The notes under the pieces: generated by a model
The model's database searches: none
Told to the model about the DNA's origin: nothing
Seen by the model: only the letters and a program-made list of their open reading frames with translations
DNA from: Microcebus murinus
Lineage: Eukaryota; Chordata; Mammalia; Primates; Cheirogaleidae
DNA length: 64,000 nt
NCBI RefSeq assembly: GCF_040939455.1
Contig: NC_134104.1
Location: 142,016,501 to 142,080,500 of the forward strand
Direction: 5' to 3'
Position numbers and translations under genes: made by a program
Shown: in pieces, positions 1-10,200 of the stretch
Numbering within the stretch: the stretch's first letter is position 1
Layout of the letters: each line of letters starts with the position of its first letter

Positions 1-150
1 AGCTAGGTAATACATCCATTTTGTAGATGAGGAAATGGAGGTTACTAAAAAATTAAGTTAATCAAGCTCAGTTTAAAGTAATAAATCCATAATCTCTAAT
101 TTGGAAAGTTCATACGTCCATAAGTCATAAGCTCAGCTGGCTCCAAAAAG
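1..150 (-). repeat. MIR SINE fragment (antisense)
   Basis: Shows the antisense MIR core order: a 'ttttgtagatgaggaaa' stretch, then a degraded version of the segment that normally precedes 'aggtcacacagc'. It is cut by the window start. MIRs are ancient tRNA-derived SINEs common to mammals. The match is weak in its second half. Confidence 0.5.
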
Positions 151-240
151 GTTTATGTCAGAATAGCTTTTCCATAAGGTTTTATAGCTGGGAAAATAAG
201 TTGCCTCTCCCCTTATCCTTAGTCAAAATTATGTTTTTAC

Positions 241-690
241 ATTTTTTTATTGACACACAATAATTGTACAATTTGTGAGGTAAAATGTGCTATTTTGCTA
301 CATGCATACATTTTGTAATGATCACATCATGGTAAGTAGCATATCCATCACTGTAAACATTTATCATTTTTTTGTTGCGAGGATGTTCAAAAGACTCTCT
401 TTTAGCTATTTGAAATATATGATACATCAGTGTTAGCTATCGTCATCCTACTGTGCAATAGAGTACTAGAGTTTCTCCCTCCTACCTGAGCAAGCTCTCC
501 CCATCTCCCCTGAGTCTCATTTTCCCCAGTTTGTAGAAACTGCTATTCTACTCTCAGCTTCTATGAGATCAGTTTTTTTTAGATTTCACATGTGAGTGAG
601 ATCATGTAGTATCATGGTTATTATTTGTTCTTTTCTTTCATATGAACTTTAGGTTGACTTTATTAAGTTTTATGAAACTCCTTGTGTAAT
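241..690 (-). mobile_element. Old LINE-1 3' UTR and end of ORF2 (antisense)
   Basis: Begins with a T-rich run followed by the reverse complement of the classic L1 3' UTR (near 'acaataattgtac'), the 'gatcacatcat' block, the 'atcgtcatcctactgtgcaa' block, and then 'cacatgtgagtgagatcatg', which marks the junction with ORF2. The last 50 bases look like a displaced inner ORF2 piece. Divergence suggests an L1MA/L1MB-age copy. Confidence 0.75.
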
Positions 691-701
691 TTCTTTTTAA
701 A

Positions 702-822
702 TTTTTTTTTTTATTTCAGCATAATATGGGGTTACAAATGTTTAGGTTACATATATTTCCCTTGCCCCACCTGAGTCAGAGCTTCAAGCATGTCCATCCC
801 CCAGATGGTGCACATCACACTC
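702..822 (-). mobile_element. Young LINE-1 3' end, strepsirrhine type (antisense)
   Basis: A poly-T start followed by 'tttcagcataatatgggg', 'acaaatgtttaggttacata', 'cccacctgagtcagagcttc' and 'agatggtgcacatca'. The same order ends the long L1 at 60946-64000, so this is a severely 5'-truncated copy. It lies at the 3' end of the older L1 that follows. No clear target-site duplication was found. Confidence 0.8.
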
Positions 823-2645
823 ATAGTTGGATATCTTTATAGGGTACACGTAATGTTTTGATGCAGGCATACAGTGTAAAGGAATCAAATCAATATAATT
901 TGGGTATCCATCACCTCAGGCAATTTGAAATTTCTTTGTGTTAGGAACATTCCATTTGTACTCTTAGTTATTTTATGTCATACCCTAATTTATCGTTGAT
1001 TATAGTCACTTTGCTGTGCAATCAAGTATTGTTCATTCTATCCAATGAACTATTTTTTCCACCCATTAACCATCCCCACCTTATCCCCCACTGCCCATGA
1101 CCCTTCCCAGCCTCTAGTAACTGTCATTCTACTGTCTTTCTCCATGAGATCAATTGTTTTTTATACTTAGTTCACACATATGAGTGAGAACATATAACAT
1201 TTGTCTTTCTGTGCTTGGCTTATTTCACTATCACTCATATCAATACTTTATTTCTTTTCATTCCCAAATAATTTTCCATCATATGGACATACCACATTTT
1301 ATTTATACATCAGTCAGCTGATTTATACATTAGTCAGTTAGGTTGTTGCACTTTTTGTCTACTGTAAGCAATAATGTTATGAATATTTATCTAAAAGTTT
1401 TTGTGTGAACATGCTTTCATTTCTCTTTCGTACATACATTGGAGTGCAGTTGTTAGATTGTATATGATTACTATACATTTAACATTTTGAGGAACTGCTA
1501 AACTGTTTTCAAAAGCACCTGCAATCTGTGACATTCATACTAGCCACATATGGGGGCTCCAATTTCTCCACATTCTTGCTAATGCTTGTTATCTATCTTT
1601 AAGCTCTTCAGGCAAAATGATCTTACCATGGTTTTGATTTGCATTTTCCTGATGTTTAACAGCATTGAGCATTGTTTTCATGTGTCTATTGGCTATTAAT
1701 GTCAATTTGGATACTTTCCCATTTTAAATATGTTTGTCTTTTTATTATTGAAGTTGTAATATTTCTGTGTATTCTGGATACTCAAGTCTCTTAGTATATA
1801 TATAACTTACAGTTATTTTCTACCATTCTATTGCTTGTCTTTTCACTTTTTGATATATAATTTGAAACAAATATTTGTAAATTTGATGAAGTCCAGTTAT
1901 ATTTTTCATTGTTGTATATATAGGCTTTTTGTGTCATATAATGTCTTTGCCTAACTAAAGGTTATGATGATTTTCTACTATATTTTCTTCTAAGCATTTC
2001 AGAATTTTAGCTTTATAATTATATAAATGTTCTATTTTGAGTTAACTTTTGTGTTTGATGTGAGCTTGGAATCCAACTTTATTGTTTTAAATGTGAATAT
2101 CAAGTTTCCCAGCACCCTTTGTTGAAGACTATTTTTTTTCTCATTGAATTATCTTGAAACCCTTCTTAAGAATCAATTTAATGTAAAAATAATGTTTATC
2201 TCTGGACCTTTAGTTCTATTTCATTAATCTACATGTCTATACTTGTGTCAGTGCCACACTGTCTTAATTATGGTAGGTTCATAGTAAGTTTTGATATCAG
2301 AAATTACAAATCTTCCAAATTTGTTCTTCCTTTTCAACATTATTTTGGCTATTTTGAGTCTCTTGAATTTCTATATGAATGTAGGATCATATACAGAAAT
2401 GTATAGAAAATGTACAGAAATGTATTTCATATACAGAAATATTTTACAGAAATGGATCAGCTTGTCCATTTCTGTAAAAATCCCTGCTGGGATTTTGATA
2501 CATTTTGCATTGAATCTATATGTTAATTTGGGGTGTATTGCCATCAGAACAATATTAAATCTTCTGATGCATGACCATGGGGTATCTTTCCATTTATTTA
2601 GTTCATTTCTAAATTATTTCAATGATGTTTTATAATTTTGAATAA
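823..2645 (-). mobile_element. Old LINE-1 (L1M type), 3' UTR and ORF2 C-terminal half (antisense)
   Basis: Runs in antisense order through the 3' UTR ('atagggtacacgtaatg' onward), the 'atgagtgagaacata' block near 1180, the C-terminal ORF2 region (for example 'ttgcattttcctgatg' near 1640 and 'cccagcaccctttgttgaag' near 2110), and RT-side sequence to about 2640. Stops and indels are frequent, so it is an inactive fossil. It carries a local inverted-copy insertion at 2391-2479. Confidence 0.85.
2391..2479. repeat. Local inverted-copy insertion in L1 sequence
   Basis: A perfect 15-bp inverted repeat has arms at 2442-2456 and 2465-2479 with an 8-nt loop. Upstream, at 2391-2441, the motif 'tacagaaat' recurs several times. 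The right arm fits the normal antisense L1 ORF2 sequence; the left arm and repeats interrupt it. The hexamer 'ggatca' flanks the insertion. This suggests templated insertion copied from the opposite strand. Confidence 0.7.
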
Positions 2646-2649
2646 ACAA

Positions 2650-3240
2650 GTGCAAAACTTTAATTCTTTTAACATTCCCCCCACCACCACATTTCTGTAT
2701 AGTGCTTACTATATATATATTATCGGAATCTCCTTTATATTTATACTAACTTAATTCCAGTGAAATATAAAAACATTATCCTTATATAGTTCTATGCCTT
2801 TCCATTTTTGTTATTGTTGTACATATTGCATCTATACATGCTACAAACTGAATTGCAACTTAATAATAAGTTGCAATGTAGTTATTGTTATAACTATTAT
2901 TTTATATAATTTTATGGCTTTGAATAAAGCTGAGAGAAGAAAAGAGAGCAAGTGTACATTTATTGTGTAACTTTTTATTTACAGTTGCAGGGTATCTTCA
3001 TTTTCTCCTGCAGAATAAAATTACCATCTGGTATCATTTTCTTACTCTAATACAGCTCTTCTCCCACCCACTTTTATTTTGCTGTTATTGTCCAATATGT
3101 TGCATTTCTATATGTTATTAGGCCAGTCATTTATGTACACATATGCATGCATGCATACACACACATATATGTGGTTTTATTCTATTGTTTTCTAAATAAG
3201 CTAAGAGAAGAAAAGGCAAGAAATATGCATGTGTACTATC
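2650..3240 (-). mobile_element. L1M ORF1-ORF2 spacer-like sequence (antisense)
   Basis: The text resembles the antisense spacer between ORF1 and ORF2 of old L1M elements ('ccatttttgttattgttgta' near 2800, 'gctgagagaagaaaagagag' near 2930). A related segment recurs at about 3085-3230 ('aagctaagagaagaaaagg'). It directly follows ORF2 sequence, so RT and endonuclease portions are missing between them. Family call is moderate. Confidence 0.5.
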
Positions 3241-4250
3241 TTTAAAACTTACATTATTTTCCCTAAATCCCTGACCTCAGCAGATGTCTTCTTGTGACTC
3301 ATAGGTCATAACTTATCACATGGAAATCTCTGTCTAGAGGGGAGTCTAGAAAAGCTGAGGGCAGTTTTAACAATATTGGCTTAGACAATCACCTGGTCCT
3401 GGGCATTTTGGTGCCAGCCACACTCTCATTCTCCCAGCAGCTAGCAGCAGTTCTGTTAGGTAGGAAGAAAAAGGGATTGGATATTAGGTAGGTGGAAAGC
3501 AATGCCAGATGTATTGCTGCTCAGCCTCTTCCTCAACCACAGCATGTAAACAGCACATAAACTTGTGCATATCATATAAACTTAGTTTCACCTAGAGAAA
3601 ATGCATTTTCTAATTATCTACTCTCCTACTCAGTAAGTGAAACTTACTTCTCCCTAAAAAAAAAAAAAAAATCAAATCTTGCTCAGTTCATAATCGTAGT
3701 CAATCACTTCATAAATTCAAAGCATTCCACTGGTTTTCTTCTTCAATACAGAACTACTGTTTGACTACTACTGAAGTTATTGAGTAAAATTATGAACAGC
3801 ATGTAGAAGACCCATGGTCTCAGTCTAACTTTCCTAAGAGAAGAAGAAAGAGATTGTTGGTCCTGGTTGGGAAGTTTTACATTGTATTTAAAGGCAAGAA
3901 GAAGGACTTGGGCTGTATTAAACAGAATTTTTTTTTGTTTTTAATTAATAAAAGCAAGTGTTACATTTCCACAAAAAATGGAACACTGAGGATAAGACCT
4001 CTAAGAGCCTAATGAAAACTCATTTGTAGAAAGAATGAGTTTTCATTAGGCTCTTAGAGGTCTTATACGTAAAGTGTTGACACAGGACTCTGTCCCTACA
4101 TGCTGCCATACTGACACCACTATTTTAATACCATTAATGTTTGAACCCTGGCAAACATTCCCCAGTGGGAATTTTGATTCCACATTCATAAATATAAGCA
4201 GATTTTATAGTTAATCAATTTTAGTAAGGACCTCAATTGTTTACTTCTTA
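3241..4250. other. Unassigned sequence
   Basis: I recognise no gene or repeat family here apart from an A tract at about 3656-3671 and the perfect hairpin at 3992-4066. A short A/T run near 3930 may be an old poly-A tail, but nothing upstream identifies its element. Confidence 0.5.
3992..4066. repeat. Perfect 33-bp inverted repeat with 9-nt loop
   Basis: The left arm at 3992-4024 and right arm at 4034-4066 are exact reverse complements over all 33 bases, separated by 'tgtagaaag'. Pairing stops sharply at both outer ends. It lies in unassigned sequence and shows no TIR-transposon ends. The perfect arms imply recent origin or homogenisation. A pre-miRNA-like fold is possible, but natural pre-miRNAs usually contain mismatches. 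Confidence 0.9.
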
Positions 4251-4254
4251 TATC

Positions 4255-4715
4255 GTGGCTTATATAGTATGATTTGCTGCTCTTATCATTAAGAAGGAAA
4301 ATCCCTTTCCTCACCACTTAAATCTGGGCTTGGCTGGTGACTTCCACTGAACAAAAGAATGGTACAGAAATGGTAGTGTGCCAATTTGAAGCCTAGGCTT
4401 CACTTTCTTGGGATTCGTGGATAAAATATGTGAGCAATTCCAGGCTAGCCTGCTGGAGAGACTGGGGACCTATCATCCTATTCACCCTGACCAATAACCA
4501 GCTAATTACCAGACATGTGAATGGGGAACATGTTATATCAGCCACCGACCTGATAACCACAAGTAAAAGAAAGAGCTCTGCTGAGATCAACTAAATATGA
4601 CCCACACCAAAAGAACCATCCGGCTGACCTATAGATTCATGAGTTAAATATCTTCCTATTGTTTTAAATCACTAAGTGATTTAATGAGTGGCAAATGATG
4701 CTGGATTTATACTAT
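4255..4715 (+). mobile_element. MLT1-like MaLR LTR (ERVL-MaLR), sense
   Basis: Old mammalian LTR features appear in order: 'aaatctgggcttggctggtg', 'gtgccaatttgaagcctagg', 'caggctagcctgctggagag', 'agacatgtgaatgggg', and a terminal segment with 'ttttaaatcactaagt'. This resembles MLT1 subfamilies of the J/K age. It is a solo, diverged LTR with no coding capacity. Confidence 0.6.
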
Positions 4716-5579
4716 CCCGTTATGAAAAAGAATAGCTGAACCACTTGCTCTGAGTAGAAGTTAATCTAAGTCACATTTTCAATGAAAAATACACATTTAT
4801 TGTTATAAAATTCAAGGTAACTATGCAAGCCTGAATTATCATTGCCATCTGCTCAAGAGAAACTTGATCCCACATTTCAAAGACATCCTGGTCAAATTGT
4901 CAATACCAATAATGACTCAAAATTATATGCAGGTATGATATATTTATATTTAATTGTATTTATTCATATTAGGAACCACTAAATACCTACAACTGTTATA
5001 ATTCTTGAGCTAGTTATTTTGACTTTAAAATAAAACTTTGGTTTTAAAAATATTACATGTTTATTAAAGAAGAAAAATGTAAAAAAAAAGTGGAAAGAAG
5101 AAATATATTAAAAAAAAAATCCATCAACTTATAATTCCATCAACCCAGAAAGAGTCATTTGACATTTAAGCTGACTTAGAGTTGCCCTAAATGGTTTTCC
5201 AAATTCAGACAGGGTCCAACTGGCCTCCTGCAGATAGAAATATACTCTATATGCAAATGAGAAAACTTCTGAATATGGTTTAAAAATGCAATATAGATAT
5301 GTGTTATACACACACATACATTCACATAGTTACCTTATCACAGAGGTTTCTTGCAGAGTGTTTTTCCCCCTTTTGGAGGGGAAGTGTTTGTACAAATAAA
5401 TTTGTTATAAAAATCAGCACTAAAAATAAGAGTTGTATCATTCTCTGTGTAATGTCTGTGCTTGAGTGCCAAATAAAATTGTATAAGTTCTTAGAATAGT
5501 CAAAATGTTGGAAATTTTTGTCACAAGCTGACCCACAAGTTCTACAATAAAATGACATGAACAACAATGCAATTTGTTG
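4716..5579. other. Unassigned AT-rich sequence
   Basis: No recognisable gene or repeat family. It contains A-rich runs near 5074-5120. Short overlapping open frames on both strands (5129-5567) have no family resemblance and look like chance. Confidence 0.5.
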
Positions 5580-5825
5580 AGTGCATAGTATACACTAGCC
5601 TATGATGAGGTCTCTACATTTGTTATTTTCCTGTTTTCTTCTAAATCACACTCTGAAGTAGGCAATATTATTTTCCTTATATTATGGACAAAGGAAATGG
5701 AACTTAAGGAGGCTGAGACACCTATAAAGGTCTTGGTGTTAGTAAATATTAGAGCAGGGATTTGACCCAATGCAAATTCTCACCAGCCTCACTCTGCTAG
5801 CCACTCTGTTATGGTGTTTCCAAGG
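5580..5825 (-). repeat. MIR SINE (antisense)
   Basis: Antisense MIR order: 'gaagtaggcaatattatttt', then the 'aaaggaaatggaacttaagg' version of the conserved core, then 'agagcagggatttgaccca' and a 'ccactctgtta' end. Diverged but nearly full length. Confidence 0.75.
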
Positions 5826-6345
5826 ACCCAAGATTCTGCAGGGATGACATTGTTGAACTTTGTGTGATTCTATATAATAAAAACTATGAGATTGATTTAG
5901 AATATTTCTTATCAATCTTAATAAGAAAGGTCTTCTGTTTGTGTGCCTAATACATCAATTAAATGTTTGATCGTAGCTATAGATCTAAAAATTTGTATTC
6001 CTATAAAATATCATGTTTTGATGCTTCCGTTTAATATTAATAGTAGGTAAATCTTATTTCTATGGTTCAAGACCCAGCATGCGGTAGGAGAAATAACACT
6101 AGCTATGGAGTCACATGGACCTGAATTTAATTTTCATTTCCTACTGGTGCAAGGAGAGATAGGCACGTGTGTTTGTTAACTCTCAAAGGGATCAGACCAA
6201 ATACATAGATGTACCTCTTAGAAGTCTGGGGCTTCTCCAGCACAGTACTGTCTAAACCAAAAGTTACAAACCATTTAGCTCAAACCTGCAAAATTGCTTG
6301 GCTTTACCATTTAACATTGATACATTTGAAGTTAAACAACAAAAA
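5826..6345. other. Unassigned sequence
   Basis: No gene or known repeat recognised. The right edge passes through an A-rich stretch into the GAAA tract, a common place for microsatellites seeded by poly-A tails, but the upstream sequence does not identify a retroelement. Confidence 0.45.
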
Positions 6346-6348
6346 ATT

Positions 6349-6363
6349 AAAAAAAAAGAAAAG

Positions 6364-6458
<95 letters not shown>

Positions 6459-6520
6459 AAAGGAAGGATGTCAAAAGATTGAAAGAAAGAAAGGAGGGAT
6501 GGAGGGAAGGAGAGAACAAA
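6349..6520 (+). repeat. (GAAA)n microsatellite
   Basis: A nearly pure GAAA tract runs from about 6364 to 6461 (around 24 units). An A-rich lead-in precedes it and a degraded AAGG/GAAA tail follows. Lys-, Arg- and Glu-rich or Ser- and Phe-rich open frames across it result only from the repeat. Confidence 0.97.
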
Positions 6521-7127
6521 AGAAATTGAATTTCTTGAATATGCACAAAAACTCTAAAGATTTCATATAACTATCTGTGTGTACAGATTCTCTTGAAGAG
6601 CAGAATATTAAGCAACAGAAGTCCACAGTCCGCTTTGCAAAAAACAGGCTAGAGCAGAAGCCAATTCTCTAGAGTAGGCATATGATCCCTGTTGTATCAC
6701 ACTCCCTACCTTCGTCCTTTATCTCCATGCCTGCAGGCCATGTGTCAGAGACTATGTATGGTCATGTGTGTGCTGGTATATATGTGTGTGAGTGTGTCTA
6801 ACATCCATTCTGGTGTTCTAGGTCTCAGGGTTTGAGGTCTGACTGAGTCCTAGTCAAAATCCAAAATGAGTAAAGAAACAGTTATCTAACTGCCTTATAC
6901 TTAGTACTGTATGGAATTATTTTTTCTCTTTTATTGGGAATTATTAATTTCCATTATTATTCAGATAGGTGATGGTTAACTCTCACAGAGTTTTCTCCCT
7001 GCCTCCCTCCCCTGCCCCACGACCTGCTAGAATAAGCATCACAAACTTCTTTAAGGACTAGTCCTTGGTTTCATAAGAGAAGTACTGTCCATTCTAACAA
7101 AAATAATGATTTAAAGTGCAATTTTGT
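6521..7127. other. Unassigned sequence
   Basis: No gene or repeat family recognised. A short TG-rich patch lies near 6763-6797. Confidence 0.45.
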
Positions 7128-7226
7128 AGCAGGGCACAGTGATGTGTTCTTTAGTTACAGCTACTCTGGAGGCTGAGGCGGGAGAATCAGCCCACCTCAG
7201 GAACTCAGGAATTCAAGACCAGCATT
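7128..7226 (+). mobile_element. Alu-type (7SL-derived) monomer fragment, sense
   Basis: Reads as a diverged sense-strand 7SL/Alu monomer: 'agcagggcacagtgatgtg', then 'cagctactctggaggctgag', 'gcgggagaatc' and 'ggaattcaagaccagcat'. About 100 bp, without a poly-A tail. Old monomeric forms (FLAM/FRAM-like) or a truncated Alu are both possible. Confidence 0.8.
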
Positions 7227-7795
7227 TTTTGATATGCTTTTGTCTAATTGATCTGATCTGTACTACAAAATCATACCTTTGGGCATAGGGAGTGTTATTA
7301 TAATATATTTTAGTCTAATCCAGTGACTTTAGTCTGATGCAGTAGATCAGATGTATAATGTAAACATAAATATGTTAATGTTTATGTTTTCATAATTAAA
7401 ATCCTTCCCACCTATCTCCTCCAGTCTGTGGCATTTGGGCCTATAGGTGAGGGGTATGGAAAGAAAGCATCTGCAATTTTTATTCCAGTTCTTCTGATCT
7501 TATCAGCAGTGTTTCTGGTCTTCCTGGTCCTCTAGGTATTAGTCTCCACTAAGCGCCTTCAAGCTTGTTTCCAGACAGTCGTGTGCTAGAGCCAGCTTGT
7601 ACTGGTTCGTGAGAGTCAACTGTGTACATCTCTATCTCCATGTGTTGTCACTTTGGCTTGTCACTTTAGTAGCTTTACAGGGCCATAGTGGATATATCTA
7701 TATCCTGGAAGTTGGCAAATGCTACAAATCAGAGCTGTTTCTCCTGCAGAGTTGATTGTTAAGTATTTACCAACATACTACAGTCTCCAGATGAC
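7227..7795. other. Unassigned sequence
   Basis: No gene or repeat recognised with confidence. The last 100 bases may belong to the LTR that follows. Confidence 0.4.
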
Positions 7796-8180
7796 AAAAG
7801 TGGAATTCACACTGGGTATAGTCCCCTTCCACTTTGACTGTGGGCTTGATCGCATAACTTGCTTTGGCCAGTTTGACATTGGCACATATGATGCCATCAG
7901 ATTCTCGTTAAACCCTGCACAGTGGGGCGAATCCTCTGTGGAACCTGTAGCCATCATGCAGTGAGGAAGCCCAAGTCATGTGAAGAAGCCAAGTGGAAAA
8001 GAACTGAGCTAGCCCCACATCTGTTTAAGCCACCTCAGCAGAGGTACCAGACACTTCAAAGTAGGGATGAGATGCCACCCCCTTTTTACCCTTCCTGAAT
8101 TACTAACACACGGAATTGTGAGAAAATAAGCTGCTAAGTTTTGCTGTGGTTTCTTACACAGCAATAAAACACTTGAAAGA
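7796..8180 (+). mobile_element. MLT1-like MaLR LTR, sense
   Basis: Contains the LTR sequence around 'taacttgctttggccagttt', a middle with 'gtgaagaagcc', and the diagnostic end 'gaattgtgagaaaataagct', 'tgctgtggtttcttacacag' and 'caataaaacactt'. This matches old MLT1 (J/K-like) solo LTRs. An 81-codon open frame at 7719-7964 overlaps it and has no meaning of its own. Confidence 0.65.
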
Positions 8181-9129
8181 AAAAAAATAATAATTCCAGT
8201 TTCTCAGCTTACTCAAAGTCTTGTGGCTCTCCCTAGTTGACTCAATCTCAGCTCATATTTTGTTCATAATACCTATGTGTCTGAGAATCTTCCATAACTT
8301 CCATTTGGTAGATGCGATAGGCAGATCATAACATTTCTCTTTATGTGAATTACTGGCACTCAATTATTTGGTCAGTTCATGTTCAAAGAGCCAAGAATGC
8401 CTCAGAGAAATTAACCTCTGGTCTTCTGAGATCTGACCACTCTTATCTCCAGATATCTTCAGTTGCCTACACAAAGGTTGATGTGGGAACAGACTATACG
8501 GCAATCGCTTTCCAGTATTTCCTGTGTGATTTGGGTATGATATTTCATGCATGAGACATCATCTTTAACTTTAAGTCACCATTTAATTTCTAGGCTAAAT
8601 TTGAAAAACATCATTTCATGACAAGATATATGACAAAAGATTAAGAAATCTATTCTCTTCCAAATGAAAATGATTTTATCAAAGTACATTCACACATTTT
8701 TAGAATCTAATTGAGGCTGATAATTTAAATTATTATGCTAGTTATATTGAGAGGTGTGTTCTATAGTACATTGCATTTGACATGCAGTTGATATGCTGAC
8801 TTAATGAATAATTTAGCAACCAAACAGTTAGACCCATTATCTAACTTTGATGCTAAGAATCAGATTTTAATTAGATTTTAATTCATTCCATGGATAAAAT
8901 CAATTCAGACATGAGTTTGACAGAGCTATTTCAGATTTAACATTATGAATTAGAAATATTGGACATGATTTCTATAATGTGAATAGTGAAATATTCCCAA
9001 TATTTCACTAACCACAATATTCCCATTCTTTGGTTTCATGATTGTAATTATATTAAAAAAAAGAACTTTGGAAATAAATATAAAGGATGTCAGATTTTCA
9101 AGAACTTTGAAGAATCTTAGAAACCTTAG
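8181..9129. other. Unassigned sequence
   Basis: No gene or repeat family identified. Oppositely oriented open frames near 8345-8554 mirror each other and are not supported. It contains the short hairpin at 8984-9010. Confidence 0.45.
8984..9010. repeat. Perfect 12-bp inverted repeat, 3-nt loop
   Basis: Arms at 8984-8995 ('tagtgaaatatt') and 8999-9010 are exact reverse complements around 'ccc'. Part of the motif recurs nearby ('acaatattccc' around 9014-9024). Confidence 0.85.
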
Positions 9130-9932
9130 AAACATTATTTTTGTTTATTGTTATTATTATTTTAGCTTTTGGGTGGGGTTTAATAATATCTCAGTGTGGT
9201 TTTAATTTGCTTTTTCCTGATTACTAATATAGTTGGACATATTTTCACATGCTTGCTGGACACTTGGATATCCTCCTTTGTGAAGTGCCTATTCAAACCT
9301 TTTTTTCCTCTTTAACTATCTATATGAATTAATTTATAAAATTCTCTATCTATTTTAGATATGAGTTCTTTGTCAGATGAATGTACTGCAAATATTTTCT
9401 CTCTTTCAGAAGTATATCTTTTCCCTCTCTTATGGTACATGTGGATGAAAATTGAATTATATTCATCTTAATAAAATCCAGTGTATCAATTTTTATGGTG
9501 TGCAGATCTTTGTTCTGTTTGAAAAATCTTTGTATATTCCAAAGACATAAAGACATTCTCCTAAGCTTTATCCTAAAATTTTCATTTTTTTACCTTTCCC
9601 ATTTAGATGTACAGGCCATCTGTAATAACCTTAGTTACGGTGTGAGGTAGGGATCAAGATTTATTTAATTTATTTTTGACAAGGATATCTGGTTCATTTA
9701 GTATCATTTATTGAAAAGGCCTTACTTATCCTACTATTCTCCAGTATTCCTTTGTCATTAATCACTCAACCATATATGTGTGGCTCTCTGGATTCTATTT
9801 TGCTTCAGAGTACATTTGTATCTCCTTACACCAATATCACATTGACTTAATTGCTATAATGAGTCTTGATATCTGGTAGTGTGTTTCATTATTTGTGGCA
9901 TTTACATATATGTTTTCCTAGTTTTTTGTCTT
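9130..9932 (-). mobile_element. Old L1M ORF2 fragment (antisense)
   Basis: Antisense ORF2 landmarks in order: 'tttttcctgattactaatat' near 9210, 'tatgagttctttgtcagatg' near 9361, 'gtatcatttattgaaaaggc' near 9701, 'accaatatcacattgactta' near 9831. Heavily diverged, with no open frame of useful length. Confidence 0.8.
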
Positions 9933-10200
9933 ATTTTAATTTTAATTGTCACATACTAATTACACATTTATGAGGCACAATGTAATGTCTTGAAACATGC
10001 ATACATTGTGTAATAATCAAATCAGCTTGGGATGGTGGAAATGAAGGGGGATGGAGAGAGGTTGGGCAATGGGTACAAAGTTAGAGAGGAGGAACAAGTT
10101 CTGGTGTTCTATTGCACAATAGGGTGATTATAGTTAACAATAATCTATTGTATATTTTAGACTAGCTAAAAGAGAGGCTTTAGAATGTTAACAGTGCGGA
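9933..10200. mobile_element. LINE-1 3' end with internal inversion (twin-priming form)
   Basis: From 9933 to about 10025 the sequence is an antisense L1 3' UTR ('attacacatttatgaggcac', 'gtgtaataatcaaatca'). It then switches to sense-strand L1 3' UTR at about 10028-10200 ('ggttgggcaatgggtacaaa', 'tagggtgattatagttaaca', 'agagaggctttagaatgtta'). About 60 bases expected between the halves are missing. This is the usual structure left by twin-primed reverse transcription of one L1 RNA. Confidence 0.8.

Noticed and set aside
6209..6570. Lys/Arg/Glu-rich and Ser/Phe-rich open frames of 80-106 codons
   Set aside because: They are translations of the GAAA microsatellite in different frames and strands.
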